Positions 48,175 through 57,180 are shown, counted from the stretch's first letter. The stretch: 61,596 nucleotides of DNA from a bacterium (GCA_030651285.1 JAUSCN010000018.1:1-61596), one strand, 5' to 3'. The notes: generated from the letters alone by a model not told the origin. Numbers and translations: made by a program.

Positions 48175-48873
48175 ATGCATCATAGATTCTTCTCTATAAT
48201 CGTTCCTGCCTACAACGAAGGAAAACTCATCGGTAAAACTCTTGATCACCTCACCACTCTCAACTACCCGAGGGAAAGATTTGAAATCATTGTCGTCGAG
48301 AACAGGTCAACCGATGACACCTTAAGCGTCGCGAAGAAATATGAATCGGAAAACTGCCATATATACCAATCTGCAAAAGGCGTGTCGAGGGCTAGAAATT
48401 TCGGAATTTCCAAATGCGCGGCGCGCATGGAATGGGGAATTTTACTCGATGCCGACACGACTCTGAAAAAGAACATTCTTAATGAGATTAATGCATATCT
48501 CGAGACTCATCCGAGAGCAGGTTTCGGGACGACCAGCGTATTCCTAGACGACGAAACACTACGCGGCCGATTCTGGTCCCACTACATCAATGTGACGGAC
48601 AGACTCATAAAAATCATGCATCGCATACACATCGTACGACGTGATCTTCTATATAAAATTGCCTATGATGAAGAGCTTGTTTCTGGAGAAGACTTGAAGT
48701 ACTCTCGCGACCTAGCTCGTCATGGCAAGTATTTCTTTATGGACTCAGATCAAGTGATTACCTCTGCGCGCAGATTCCTTAAAAAAGGATATCTCGCTAT
48801 ATTCTTTATCAATATGAAATCTGCCCTTCCTAAAGGGATCCTGAAGCGGGCTGACTGGGAAACTATTCGCTAG
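48175..48873 (+). CDS. Glycosyltransferase family 2
   Basis: This 232-aa GT-A enzyme uses nucleotide-sugar donors. SIIVPAYNEGKLIGKTLDHL opens the fold, VVENRSTDDTLSVA is the nucleotide-binding strand, GVSRARNFGI the conserved loop, and LLDADTTL the DxD metal-binding motif. It lacks extra membrane helices beyond a hydrophobic patch near residues 205-215. It is divergent from the GT9 gene, and the two may work in the same surface glycan pathway. Confidence 0.9.
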   Translation: MHHRFFSIIVPAYNEGKLIGKTLDHLTTLNYPRERFEIIVVENRSTDDTLSVAKKYESENCHIYQSAKGVSRARNFGISKCAARMEWGILLDADTTLKKNILNEINAYLETHPRAGFGTTSVFLDDETLRGRFWSHYINVTDRLIKIMHRIHIVRRDLLYKIAYDEELVSGEDLKYSRDLARHGKYFFMDSDQVITSARRFLKKGYLAIFFINMKSALPKGILKRADWETIR

Positions 48874-48914
48874 CGGCTTCCCATAAAAACAATGACATGC
48901 GGGATCGGTTTGGG

Positions 48915-48920
48915 TATACT
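48915..48920 (+). promoter_or_regulatory. -10 box (TATACT)
   Basis: GGGTATACT ends 9 nt before the ATG at 48930 and fixes that start over an upstream in-frame ATG at 48897. Confidence 0.5.
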
Positions 48921-48929
48921 TCACGCACA

Positions 48930-49541
48930 ATGAACAAATTCACCTTGGGAGGACTCATTATCCTCGTTATTATTTTGCTCGCTTGGAATCCGCTTTTTGG
49001 TACGAAGACGGCAACAGTGACTCTCGATGACCCAAGCAACCTCCCTGACATACAGACCGGTCCATTGCCGTGGCTACCAGATACCAAGAATCTTCGCCAG
49101 CGACTCACGGCCATCGGCCTCCCCGCTCTTCCCACAGAAGGTAATGCGCTCCATATTCATCAGCACCTCGACTTGTTCATTAATGGAAAACCAACGCCAA
49201 TCCCAGCTGAAATAGGCGTCAGTGAAATCGCACGCTTTATCGCTCCTATTCATACACATGAGACGAATGGCGTCATCCATGTCGAATCAGATAAAGTCGA
49301 GGATTTTACTTTGGGCCAATTCTTCGATATTTGGGGAGTTCGTCTCACGAAAGATTGCATCGGCGGCTACTGCACAAACGCTACGAGTACCTTGAAAATG
49401 TACATAAATGGCGCACAGGTAACTGAAGATCCTCGCAAGCTCGTACTTACCTCTCACCAGCAGATCGTGCTCATGTATGGTACCGAAGCAGAGATGCCGA
49501 AGATCATCCCTTCGTCATACTCATTCCAGCCTGGGGAGTAA
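48930..49541 (+). CDS. Membrane-anchored His-rich domain protein
   Basis: The 203-aa protein has an N-terminal helix (residues 5-20, LGGLIILVIILLAW) and an outer domain with a conspicuous His pattern: ALHIHQHLDLFINGKPTPIP followed by IAPIHTHETNGVIHVES, then FFDIWGVRL and KMYINGAQV. The spacing of HIHQH and HTH plus a later His suggests metal binding. I recall similar proteins annotated as hypothetical in Actinobacteria, Chloroflexi and archaea. The function is unknown. Confidence 0.75.
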   Translation: MNKFTLGGLIILVIILLAWNPLFGTKTATVTLDDPSNLPDIQTGPLPWLPDTKNLRQRLTAIGLPALPTEGNALHIHQHLDLFINGKPTPIPAEIGVSEIARFIAPIHTHETNGVIHVESDKVEDFTLGQFFDIWGVRLTKDCIGGYCTNATSTLKMYINGAQVTEDPRKLVLTSHQQIVLMYGTEAEMPKIIPSSYSFQPGE

Positions 49542-49592
49542 AAGTCGCCCCGATCTCACTCGCACTGTTCTAATCGAAATAGTTTCGAACTC

Positions 49593-49682
49593 TGGCGGAG
49601 AGGGTGGGATTTGAACCCACGAGAAGCTTACGCCTCTGCTGGTTTTCGAAACCAGTGCATTCGACCACTCTGCCACCTCTCC
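49593..49682 (-). tRNA. tRNA-Ser (anticodon CGA)
   Basis: A class II tRNA on the minus strand. Acceptor GGAGAGG pairs with CCTCTCC, the anticodon arm is CTGGT-TTCGAAA-ACCAG (CGA), and the long variable arm GAGGCGTAAGCTTCTC and T-arm GTGGG-TTCAAAT-CCCAC are clear. GCCA follows, so the CCA end is encoded. Confidence 0.95.
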
Positions 49683-49692
49683 GTATGCGCCG

Positions 49693-49698
49693 ATTCTA
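49693..49698 (-). promoter_or_regulatory. Extended -10 box of tRNA-Ser (TGCTAGAAT)
   Basis: It ends 10 nt before the tRNA 5' end on the minus strand. Confidence 0.45.
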
Positions 49699-49737
49699 GC
49701 ATTTGAGCACGAAAATGCTAGGATGCTACATACATAC

Positions 49738-49809
49738 GGCCCTATCGTCTAACGGTTAGGACAGCGCCCTTTCACGGCGTAAATCGGGGTTCGATTCCCC
49801 GTGGGGTCA
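49738..49809 (+). tRNA. tRNA-Glu (anticodon TTC)
   Basis: Acceptor GGCCCTA pairs with TGGGGTC (two G-T wobbles). The anticodon arm is GCGCC-CTTTCAC-GGCGT (TTC) and the T-arm CGGGG-TTCGATT-CCCCG. No CCA is encoded. Confidence 0.94.
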
Positions 49810-49860
49810 CATAATTTTTGTGCTTGATTAAAGCAAGAAAATAAGCCATAATGCGCAATA

Positions 49861-49890
49861 CAAAAGAGGTCAGTGGTGGCCTCTTTTGTG
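49861..49890 (+). terminator. Terminator-like hairpin after tRNA-Glu
   Basis: The stem CAAAAGAGG / CCTCTTTTG with a 10-nt loop lies 52 nt after the tRNA. Confidence 0.65.
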
Positions 49891-49924
49891 CTATCTAATC
49901 GATTTGAAAGAAGGTTGGCACTAA

Positions 49925-49933
49925 TGCTATAGT
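49925..49933 (+). promoter_or_regulatory. Extended -10 box of tRNA-Val (TGCTATAGT)
   Basis: It ends 8 nt before the tRNA 5' end and is identical to the boxes of rpsA and rlmB. Confidence 0.55.
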
Positions 49934-49941
49934 TTTCGCAC

Positions 49942-50014
49942 GCGCGGTTAGCTCAGTTGGTAGAGCATCTCATTGACGTTGAGAGGGTCGGGGGTTCAAG
50001 TCCCTCACCGCGCA
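49942..50014 (+). tRNA. tRNA-Val (anticodon GAC)
   Basis: Acceptor GCGCGGT pairs with ACCGCGC. The anticodon arm is TCTCA-TTGACGT-TGAGA (GAC) and the T-arm CGGGG-GTTCAAG-TCCCT (imperfect at the closing pair). Confidence 0.94.
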
Positions 50015-50016
50015 CA

Positions 50017-50056
50017 AAATGAAGCCCCCGCATATGCGGGGGCTTCATTTGTTTTA
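50017..50056. terminator. Strong bidirectional terminator
   Basis: A 16-bp perfect stem, AAATGAAGCCCCCGCA / TGCGGGGGCTTCATTT, with a 2-nt centre lies between tRNA-Val (+) and the GH130-like gene (-). Confidence 0.85.
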
Positions 50057-50078
50057 GTGTGGGAGCAAGCTCTCACAC

Positions 50079-51128
50079 TCACCCTGGAAGCAGGGTCTTT
50101 ATCTTCTCGGCGCTTAGCGTATAGGCACGCACAAACGAGTCATCCACATGTGCATACAAGACTCCTTCACCCTTTCCTGTCTCTATAAACTGACTCGCAA
50201 AAGTAATAGTTTTCGCTTCCGAATCTTGAATAAAGGGTTCTGGCGAGACCCAGTCTATTTTCCCATTCTCATAATCATAGATGAAAAGTCCGACAGAAAA
50301 CATCCCGTATTTTATTTGATCACCGACCTTCTGATTCGCTTCTCGACCATTCATAACCCCGAGCAATTTCCCTTCCCCAACATCAATGAAATCTTTCGAG
50401 AAAAGAGGACCCGGAGATGCGTGGCCACCGATCCAAGAAATGTCGTGTTCAGCCGGGTGAAAAACTACGTCTCCGTATTTCCAAGGCTTACCCATGTCTT
50501 CCGCTATTGCGATACGCACGATTGAATGAACACCCTCCGGCTCCCTGTCGCGTGATTCAATCAGGTTATAGCGAACACCTCTTGAGTTCAGTGGGGCAAT
50601 TGAGACTTCCTTTGCGCTCGCTACTGCCGTCTGATCATCCAGAAGCACAGGTTCTGTCATTTCCAGAGAGTGCAGATCCTTACCTACAGCATGACCGAGA
50701 TGTATGCGAATCTTATCTTTCGATTCTGGCGGCTTAATGGGAATGGTGAAATATACATGAGTAAGACCAGTCTCCGAATCAATCCAGATGTCAGGATCTT
50801 CAAGACCGATGCACTCCCAACCCTCTGGAGTCAGCTTTTCAAGAATCTCTGTTTCATTTTTTATCTGAAGACGTTCACCAACTAAAAAGTGCTCGAGCGA
50901 GTCCCCGAAAACAGTAAACAGCTGACTACGGTCAATATATCCTCGTATCTCAACATCTCCTTCGCGGCTGGTGATGCAACGGATAATTCCTTCTCTGTAC
51001 CCAGTATTTGGGTCAAGAGTTATCGCCATCATGTGACTGAAGCGCTCATCCTCAACAGCTCTGCCCGGATGCTCAAAATATGCTGGTGATTTTTCCATAG
51101 ATTGCGAAGAAGATTCTGGGTTGGTCAT
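50079..51128 (-). CDS. Glycosidase/phosphorylase-like five-bladed propeller protein (GH130-like)
   Basis: This 349-aa protein has the order expected for GH130/GH43-like propellers: GLEDPDIWIDSETGLTHVYF (acidic residue in an EDP motif), GHASPGPLFSK, FSVGLFIYDYENGKIDWVSP then EPFI, and ITFASQFIETGKGEGVLYAH near the C-terminus. GH130 enzymes phosphorolyse or hydrolyse beta-mannosides. The catalytic acid cannot be assigned with confidence, so function is provisional. No signal peptide is present. TGCTATACT lies 6 nt before the ATG. Confidence 0.65.
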   Translation of the reverse strand: MTNPESSSQSMEKSPAYFEHPGRAVEDERFSHMMAITLDPNTGYREGIIRCITSREGDVEIRGYIDRSQLFTVFGDSLEHFLVGERLQIKNETEILEKLTPEGWECIGLEDPDIWIDSETGLTHVYFTIPIKPPESKDKIRIHLGHAVGKDLHSLEMTEPVLLDDQTAVASAKEVSIAPLNSRGVRYNLIESRDREPEGVHSIVRIAIAEDMGKPWKYGDVVFHPAEHDISWIGGHASPGPLFSKDFIDVGEGKLLGVMNGREANQKVGDQIKYGMFSVGLFIYDYENGKIDWVSPEPFIQDSEAKTITFASQFIETGKGEGVLYAHVDDSFVRAYTLSAEKIKTLLPG

Positions 51129-51134
51129 CAGCAG

Positions 51135-51140
51135 AGTATA
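51135..51140 (-). promoter_or_regulatory. Extended -10 box of the GH130-like gene (TGCTATACT)
   Basis: It ends 6 nt before the ATG at 51128 on the minus strand. Confidence 0.5.
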
Positions 51141-51208
51141 GCAAGTACTGGTCTCAATTTCGTATCGAACAATACGGAATTGGAACTCCCAAAACCTTGA
51201 TTTCGTGC

Positions 51209-51214
51209 TATAGT
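51209..51214 (+). promoter_or_regulatory. Extended -10 box of rlmB (TGCTATAGT)
   Basis: It ends 8 nt before the ATG at 51223 and is divergent from the GH130-like gene promoter. Confidence 0.55.
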
Positions 51215-51222
51215 GTTACCTA

Positions 51223-52002
51223 ATGCAAATGAAGCGACACGCCCCAGAACGGAAGAAATCTGCGGGGAAAATCTATATATACGGAAAGCATGCGCTCATG
51301 GAGGCGCTTACTAATACTCCGCGGATCATCCGCAAGGTATTCCTCGCACCCGACCAGCGCGATGCCGACATGCGTGCACTCCTCGAGGAGCACAACATCC
51401 CCACTGCCCCGCTCGCTCCAGGTAAAGGAAAGGAGCTGGTCGGGAAAGATCAGGTGCACCAGGGTGTCATATTCACCATAGACCCGTCTGCCCTACTCAT
51501 ATCTCTCGATGAATTCCTGAGAACGCTCGACATGAAAAAGAATCCTGCAATCGCAATCCTTGGCGAAGTGCAGGACCCGCACAATGTCGGCGCGATCATC
51601 CGCTCAGCTGCAGCATTTGGATTCTCAGGCGTTCTCATGCCCGAACACAATCAGGCTGGTGTGACGGGCGTAGTCGTGAAGACATCAGCTGGTATGGCGT
51701 TCCGCATCCCGCTCGTGACCATCGGCAACGTAAACCACACACTCAAAGTACTCAAAGAAAAAGGATTCTGGGTCTATGGTCTCGCGATGGAAGGCGCGAC
51801 CAAGCTCGGCACCGACCCATTTGATGCGCCGAGCGCATTTATCATCGGCAATGAGGGTGCTGGCATACGCGAGAAGACGCTTGAAGCATGCGATGTGACA
51901 CTTTCCATCCCGATGCATGCACGAACCGAATCGCTCAATGCCGCCGTCTCTGCTGCTGTCGTCTTCTACGAATGGTCAAAGAAACACCCTGAAGCGCTAT
52001 GA
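51223..52002 (+). CDS. rlmB: SpoU-type 23S rRNA 2'-O-methyltransferase (RlmB-like)
   Basis: This enzyme methylates a ribose 2'-OH in rRNA (Gm2251 in E. coli). The 259-aa product has a small N-terminal substrate-binding domain (YIYGKHALMEALTNTPRII, LVGKDQVHQGV) and the SPOUT trefoil-knot domain with motif 1 GEVQDPHNVGAIIRSAAAFG, motif 2 FIIGNEGAGI and motif 3 IPMHARTESLNAAVSAAV. A TrmH-type target is possible, but the N-terminal domain favours RlmB. It overlaps the next gene by 4 nt. Confidence 0.9.
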   Translation: MQMKRHAPERKKSAGKIYIYGKHALMEALTNTPRIIRKVFLAPDQRDADMRALLEEHNIPTAPLAPGKGKELVGKDQVHQGVIFTIDPSALLISLDEFLRTLDMKKNPAIAILGEVQDPHNVGAIIRSAAAFGFSGVLMPEHNQAGVTGVVVKTSAGMAFRIPLVTIGNVNHTLKVLKEKGFWVYGLAMEGATKLGTDPFDAPSAFIIGNEGAGIREKTLEACDVTLSIPMHARTESLNAAVSAAVVFYEWSKKHPEAL

Positions 52003-52874
52003 CAAAGAAATTAAACTGCGATCATCACCTCACCTCCCCCCCCTGGAGCGACTACGAACTCCTTGATTCAGGAGAAAACATGAAGCTCGAGCGCCTTGGC
52101 ACCATCATAGTCTCTCGCCCAGAAACGCAGGCACTCTGGAAGAAAGGAAAACCAGACCTCTGGAATACAGCACACGCAGAGTTCGCCTTCCAAGAAAAGA
52201 AAGGCGTATGGGATATGCGCAAGTCAGTGCCGGAATCATGGGAGCTTTCGTGGGGCACTGTAAAATTCTTTGCACGACTCACGGGATTCAAACACACCGG
52301 CATCTTCCCAGAGCAGGCACCGAATTGGGAATGGATTTCTGAAAAAGTTTCTAAACTTGAGAAGCCGAATGTGCTCAATCTCTTCGGCTACACCGGCATC
52401 GCTTCACTCGTCGCTGCTCAGGCCGGCGCATTCGTCACACATGTCGACGCATCGAAGCAATCTCTCGACTGGGCGCACGACAACGCTCGTCTCTCGCAGA
52501 TTCCCGAGGACAAAATCCGCTGGATACTCGACGACGCACTCGCTTTTGCGAAACGCGAAATCAGGCGCGGCACAACATACGACGGAATCATCCTCGATCC
52601 TCCAGCATTCGGTCGCGGAGCCAAAGGCGAGGTATGGAAGATTGAGGAAGACTTGCCAGTACTACTCGAGACTCTCAAGGGACTTCTCTTGGAGAAATCC
52701 GGGTCTTTCATACTTATAAATGGCTATGCTTCCGGCTATGCACCGAGATCTTTCGCACAAGCGACCGAAAGCGTATTCGGAGACATCGATGGCGAATGTG
52801 GAGAGCTTTTCATACAGGAATCTGGATCAACCCGTGTCGTACCTGCGGGTATCTACGTGCGCTTTGTGCGGTAG
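51999..52874 (+). CDS. Class I SAM-dependent methyltransferase (RlmI/RlmK-like)
   Basis: This 291-aa protein has the pattern of the RlmI-type rRNA cytosine methyltransferase group: GIFPEQAPNWEWISE, NVLNLFGYTGIASLVAAQAG (motif I), VTHVDASKQSLDWAHDNA (motif II), WILDDALAFAKRE, and the DPPAFGRG catalytic loop (motif IV). No PUA domain precedes the core. An rRNA or tRNA base is the expected target. It is coupled to rlmB by an ATGA overlap, which supports an rRNA-modification role. Confidence 0.85.
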   Translation: MTKKLNCDHHLTSPPWSDYELLDSGENMKLERLGTIIVSRPETQALWKKGKPDLWNTAHAEFAFQEKKGVWDMRKSVPESWELSWGTVKFFARLTGFKHTGIFPEQAPNWEWISEKVSKLEKPNVLNLFGYTGIASLVAAQAGAFVTHVDASKQSLDWAHDNARLSQIPEDKIRWILDDALAFAKREIRRGTTYDGIILDPPAFGRGAKGEVWKIEEDLPVLLETLKGLLLEKSGSFILINGYASGYAPRSFAQATESVFGDIDGECGELFIQESGSTRVVPAGIYVRFVR

Positions 52875-52879
52875 GAAGT

Positions 52880-52885
52880 TACACT
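52880..52885 (+). promoter_or_regulatory. -10 box of the DHH gene (TACACT)
   Basis: TACACT ends 7 nt before the ATG at 52893. Confidence 0.45.
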
Positions 52886-52892
52886 AAGTGCA

Positions 52893-53774
52893 ATGCACTC
52901 TCATCATAAAGACATCGTAATTCTCTACCATGGCGGTTGCCCAGACGGCTTCGGCGGTGCCTATGCGGCATGGAAGAAATTCGGCGATACGGCCGAATAC
53001 ATACCCGTCAAACACGGCCGACCAGCTCCGGAAGGTCTCGATGGCCGGACCCTGTACTTCGTGGATTTCTGCTACCCACGCGAAATCATGGATGCCCTTA
53101 TCACGAAAGCGAAGTCGGTAACCGTCCTTGATCACCACCTCGGCAACAGAGACGTAGTCGAGAGCATGCCGGAATTCGTCTTCGATGAAAAGCGCTCTGG
53201 GGCGACGATCGCATGGGGTTATTTCCACCCCGACATCCCAGTTCCAATGCTTCTTAAATACGTCGAGGATGGCGATCTATATGTATTCAAAATCCCGAAC
53301 TCGCGTGCCGCGATTGCCTACCTCTACGCACAGCCATTTCACTTCGACGCGTGGGACGCACTGTCTGCAAAGCTCGAAAATGATACTGAGCACACCGCAC
53401 TCATCGAGCATGGAAAAATATATGCGGAGTATTTTTCGATACTTATCGAGCAGATCGCAAAAAAAGCGACGCTCGTGTCATTTGAAGAACATGAGGTGTA
53501 TCTGGTGACTGCCGCTGATATGTTCACCTCAGATGTCGGGAACAGACTCGCAATCCTTAAGCCACCACTCGGCATCATCGTGAACCTACATGGCGACGTG
53601 ATGAACGTGTCACTCCGAAGCGATCCAAGTATCGACGTATCGGCTATTGCACGAAAGTATGGCGGCAACGGACATCCCCAGGCCGCAGCATTCAGAATCA
53701 AATGGGGTGACCCTCTCCCATGGACTGTTCTCAGTGAGCCGGCACCAGCATCGCCGATCGCAAAAGCATCATGA
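52893..53774 (+). CDS. DHH/DHHA1-family phosphoesterase
   Basis: This 293-aa protein has an N-terminal motif HGGCPDGFGGAYAAW in place of the usual DADxxGS block, YFVDFCYPRE, the DHH signature in VTVLDHHLGN near residue 79, and the C-terminal DHHA1 glycine motif YGGNGHPQAAAFR. Relatives cleave oligonucleotides or cyclic di-AMP products. A specific substrate cannot be assigned. Its stop overlaps tsaD by 4 nt. Confidence 0.85.
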   Translation: MHSHHKDIVILYHGGCPDGFGGAYAAWKKFGDTAEYIPVKHGRPAPEGLDGRTLYFVDFCYPREIMDALITKAKSVTVLDHHLGNRDVVESMPEFVFDEKRSGATIAWGYFHPDIPVPMLLKYVEDGDLYVFKIPNSRAAIAYLYAQPFHFDAWDALSAKLENDTEHTALIEHGKIYAEYFSILIEQIAKKATLVSFEEHEVYLVTAADMFTSDVGNRLAILKPPLGIIVNLHGDVMNVSLRSDPSIDVSAIARKYGGNGHPQAAAFRIKWGDPLPWTVLSEPAPASPIAKAS

Positions 53775-54958
53775 CCGCTGCGAAAGATTTTCGAATTCTC
53801 GGAATTGAGACATCGTGCGACGAGACCGCCATTGCAATTCTCGAGTGCAAGGGCGACGAGAAGTATGCCGAATTTACCGTACTCGGGAATGCGCTCCTCT
53901 CGCAGATCGACATACATAAAGAATACGGAGGAGTGTTCCCCGCACTCGCGAAGCGCGAACATGCAAAAAATCTCGTACCCATCCTAGAAGCAGTCCTCGA
54001 AGAAGCAGAGCTGCTCCGCGAGGATACGCAGATCATTACCGAAGAGACCCGCAATAAGCTCTCAGAAATTTTGGCACGCGAGCCGGGCCTCTCTGAAGCA
54101 TTTTTTGAATTCATTTCGGAATGCGAACCGCCTGAAATAGATGTTATTGCGGTCACTGCAGGGCCAGGTCTCGAACCAGCACTCTGGGTCGGCATAAATT
54201 TCGCTCACGCACTCGCTTTTGTTTGGAATAAGCCACTCATAGCGGTCAATCATATGGAAGGACACCTACTGTCTGCTCTCGCACAGAACGAGAATGGAGT
54301 CCTCACCATTACAAAGACCAATCTACCAGTACTCGGACTCCTCATCTCTGGCGGACACACGGAACTCGTCGTCATGAATGAATGGCTCAAATATGAACTT
54401 GTCGGCGAAACCCGCGATGACGCAGTAGGCGAAGCATTCGACAAAGTCGCACGCATGCTCAACCTCCCGTACCCTGGAGGCCCAGAAATCTCACGACTCG
54501 CCGAAACGACTCGCAATGTATCCTCCGAAACTCTTTTCAAACTTCCCCGCCCGATGATCGATTCAGGAACATGCGACTTTTCATTTGCCGGACTCAAGAC
54601 TGCGGTATTAAATCTTTTAAAGACGAAAGAGGGGCTGACTGATGAGGAAAAACGGCATATTGCACATGAATTTGAAAACGCAGTTGCGGACGTGCTCTGG
54701 AAGAAGACATCTCTTGCGATCGAGGAAACAGGCGCACAGACACTTGTGATCGGTGGTGGAGTATCTGCAAACACACATATTCGCCGCGTCTTTACGGAAA
54801 AAATTAAGAGTGAACATTCAGATATCGCCCTACATATCCCCTCAGCGGCACTCACGACAGACAACGCCATCATGATCGCTATGGCCGGATACTTCCGTGC
54901 GCAGCGCAAAGAGTTCGTTACAGCCATTTCTGCAAACGGAAATCTTCCCCTCGCATAA
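53771..54958 (+). CDS. tsaD: tRNA N6-threonylcarbamoyladenosine biosynthesis protein TsaD
   Basis: TsaD transfers threonylcarbamoyl to A37 of ANN-reading tRNAs, with TsaB/TsaE/TsaC partners not in this window. The 395-aa protein has the ASKHA fold: ILGIETSCDETAIAI, IHKEYGGVFPALAKREHAKN, AVNHMEGHLLSA (metal-binding HxxxH), LGLLISGGHTELVVM and VIGGGVSANTHIR. An insertion at about residues 82-115 (Glu/Arg-rich, ITEETRNKLSEILAR) makes it about 50 aa longer than usual. Confidence 0.95.
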   Translation: MTAAKDFRILGIETSCDETAIAILECKGDEKYAEFTVLGNALLSQIDIHKEYGGVFPALAKREHAKNLVPILEAVLEEAELLREDTQIITEETRNKLSEILAREPGLSEAFFEFISECEPPEIDVIAVTAGPGLEPALWVGINFAHALAFVWNKPLIAVNHMEGHLLSALAQNENGVLTITKTNLPVLGLLISGGHTELVVMNEWLKYELVGETRDDAVGEAFDKVARMLNLPYPGGPEISRLAETTRNVSSETLFKLPRPMIDSGTCDFSFAGLKTAVLNLLKTKEGLTDEEKRHIAHEFENAVADVLWKKTSLAIEETGAQTLVIGGGVSANTHIRRVFTEKIKSEHSDIALHIPSAALTTDNAIMIAMAGYFRAQRKEFVTAISANGNLPLA

Positions 54959-54972
54959 AGCCTCATATTTGC

Positions 54973-54978
54973 TATATT
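54973..54978 (+). promoter_or_regulatory. -10 box of valS (TATATT)
   Basis: TTGCTATATT ends 8 nt before the ATG at 54987. Confidence 0.45.
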
Positions 54979-54986
54979 TTTAGGCA

Positions 54987-57143
54987 ATGCCTGAGAAGTT
55001 TTTGAAGCCCTACGACTCGACCTCGACTGAACCACGCATCTATAGCGCATGGAACGAAAGCGGTCTGTTTAATCCTGACGAATGCGTAACACAGGGCGCT
55101 ACAAGCGCAGATGCACCAGCGTACTCGATCATCCTTCCGCCGCCGAACGTCACCGGCAGACTCCACATGGGCCACGCGCTCATGCTCGCGGTCCAGGACA
55201 CCATCATCCGATACAAGCGCATGCGCGGCTTCCGCACGCTCTGGTTGCCAGGTACCGACCATGCGGCAATCGCTACTCAATCCGTCGTCGAGAAACAGCT
55301 CAAGAAAGACGAAAATAAAAGCCGCCATGATGTCGGCCGAGAGGAACTCTTGAAGCGCATAGAAGCGTTTGCTGCTGAAAGTCATGACACTATTGTGAGC
55401 CAAGTGAAGACAATGGGCGCTTCGCTCGACTGGTCGCGCGAAGCATTCACACTCGACGAAACGCGCACTCGCGCCGTGCGCACCGTCTTTAAGAAAATGT
55501 TTGATGAGGGTCTCATTTATCGCGGCCTTCGCATCGTGAACTGGGACCCGAAAGGCCAAACAACAATCTCTGACGATGAGATCGTGTACGAAGAGCGTAC
55601 TGCAAAACTCTACACGTTCCGCTACAGCAAAGACTTTCCTATTCCGGTCGCAACGACGCGCCCAGAGACAAAGGTAGGTGACGTCGGCATTGCTGTGCAT
55701 CCTGATGATGCGCGCTATCAGAAATTCGTCGGCAAGGAATACGATGTTGTGTTCTGTGATGTACCGATTCACATCACAGTTGTTGCCGACAAGGAAGTCG
55801 ATCCTTCATTCGGAACCGGCGCTGTCGGACTTACCCCTGCACACAGCAAGATTGACTGGGACATCGCAGATCGCCACGAACTCTCGCACGAAGTCATTGT
55901 GATCAATGAGTACGCAAAAATGACGGCCGGAGGACGTCTTGAGGGAAAGAAAACGACCGAAGCTCGCGACATGGTCGTCGAATGGCTCAAGAGCGAAGAA
56001 CTTCTCGAAAAGGAGGAAGATATCAAACAAAATGTAGCCACCGCTGAGCGCACTGGCGGCATCGTAGAGCCATTGCCGAAGATGCAGTGGTTCATCGAGG
56101 TAAACAAGGAAGTCCCTGGTCGCGGGAAAACCCTCAAGGAACTCATGCTCGAACCCGTCCGCTCAGGAGCCATCAAGATCATTCCTGAACATTTTGAGAA
56201 AACCTATTTCCATTGGATAGAAAATCTCCGTGACTGGTGCATCAGCCGACAGATCTGGTACGGTCATCGCGTTCCCGTCTGGTACAAAGACGAGGAGATC
56301 ACTGTCGGCGAGCCGCCTACAGGAGAGGGGTGGACTCAGGACGAGGATACGCTCGACACATGGTTCTCCTCTGGTCTCTGGACCTTTTCGACGCTCGGAT
56401 GGCCAAATACTACTGAGGATTTGAAGAACTACCATCCGACCGACCTGCTCGAGACCGGATATGACATCCTCTTCTTCTGGGTCGCTCGCATGATACTCAT
56501 GACTGAGTTCGCGCTCGGCACAATCCCATTCAAGACCGTCTACCTCCATGGCCTCGTACGCGATGCGCAGGGACGCAAGATGAGTAAGTCGCTCGGGAAT
56601 AATATGGACCCCCTGGATGTCGCTGCGAAGTTTGGCGCAGATGCTGCACGCATGGCACTCATCGTCGGCAACACTCCGGGCACCGATACGCGCATCAGCG
56701 AAGATAAAGTGAAGGGCTACAAGCACTTCGCAAACAAGCTCTGGAATATCGCCCGATTCATCCTGGAGAACACGAAAGATACCGACATGTCTGTACCGCT
56801 CTCTCCTGAAGACGCGATGATTCTTTCCGCGCATGGAGAATTTATGAAAGACGTGACGACAGATATTGAGGAATTCCGCGTGTATATGGCTTCAGAAAAA
56901 ATCTATCACTACGCGTGGCATGAGCTTGCAGACAAAATTCTTGAAGAATCTAAACCCATCTTCGCTTCAGGAGACCAGACAGCGATCACCTCCCGCAAAG
57001 CACTACTTCTCACGCTTTTCGACCGCACCCTGCGACTCCTCCACCCATTCATGCCGTTTGTGACCGAAGAAATATGGCAGTCAATGCCTACCAAGGACGC
57101 GCGATTCCTCATGATTGCAAAGTGGCCTGAGTCGACACACTAA
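54987..57143 (+). CDS. valS: Valine--tRNA ligase, short form
   Basis: This class I synthetase charges tRNA-Val, such as the tRNA-Val(GAC) at 49942. The 718-aa protein has the HIGH motif as HMGH near residue 61 (PPPNVTGRLHMGHALM), an editing domain (about 190-330, TTRPETKVGDVGIAVHPDD), and GRKMSKSLGNN with KMSKS near 530. The anticodon-binding domain is short and the C-terminal coiled coil of ordinary ValRS (~880-950 aa) is absent. The frame ends at TAA 57143, 43 nt before the next start. Confidence 0.95.
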   Translation: MPEKFLKPYDSTSTEPRIYSAWNESGLFNPDECVTQGATSADAPAYSIILPPPNVTGRLHMGHALMLAVQDTIIRYKRMRGFRTLWLPGTDHAAIATQSVVEKQLKKDENKSRHDVGREELLKRIEAFAAESHDTIVSQVKTMGASLDWSREAFTLDETRTRAVRTVFKKMFDEGLIYRGLRIVNWDPKGQTTISDDEIVYEERTAKLYTFRYSKDFPIPVATTRPETKVGDVGIAVHPDDARYQKFVGKEYDVVFCDVPIHITVVADKEVDPSFGTGAVGLTPAHSKIDWDIADRHELSHEVIVINEYAKMTAGGRLEGKKTTEARDMVVEWLKSEELLEKEEDIKQNVATAERTGGIVEPLPKMQWFIEVNKEVPGRGKTLKELMLEPVRSGAIKIIPEHFEKTYFHWIENLRDWCISRQIWYGHRVPVWYKDEEITVGEPPTGEGWTQDEDTLDTWFSSGLWTFSTLGWPNTTEDLKNYHPTDLLETGYDILFFWVARMILMTEFALGTIPFKTVYLHGLVRDAQGRKMSKSLGNNMDPLDVAAKFGADAARMALIVGNTPGTDTRISEDKVKGYKHFANKLWNIARFILENTKDTDMSVPLSPEDAMILSAHGEFMKDVTTDIEEFRVYMASEKIYHYAWHELADKILEESKPIFASGDQTAITSRKALLLTLFDRTLRLLHPFMPFVTEEIWQSMPTKDARFLMIAKWPESTH

Positions 57144-57174
57144 GAATTCGACAACGCAGCGATATTTCACCTGG

Positions 57175-57180
57175 TACAAT
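57175..57180 (+). promoter_or_regulatory. -10 box of the PrsW-like gene (TACAAT)
   Basis: TGGTACAAT ends 6 nt before the GTG at 57187 and supports that start over an ATG at 57115 inside valS. Confidence 0.5.

Noticed and set aside
54250-55050. 266-codon minus-strand frame across tsaD and valS
   Set aside because: It is antisense to two well-conserved genes and has no family features.
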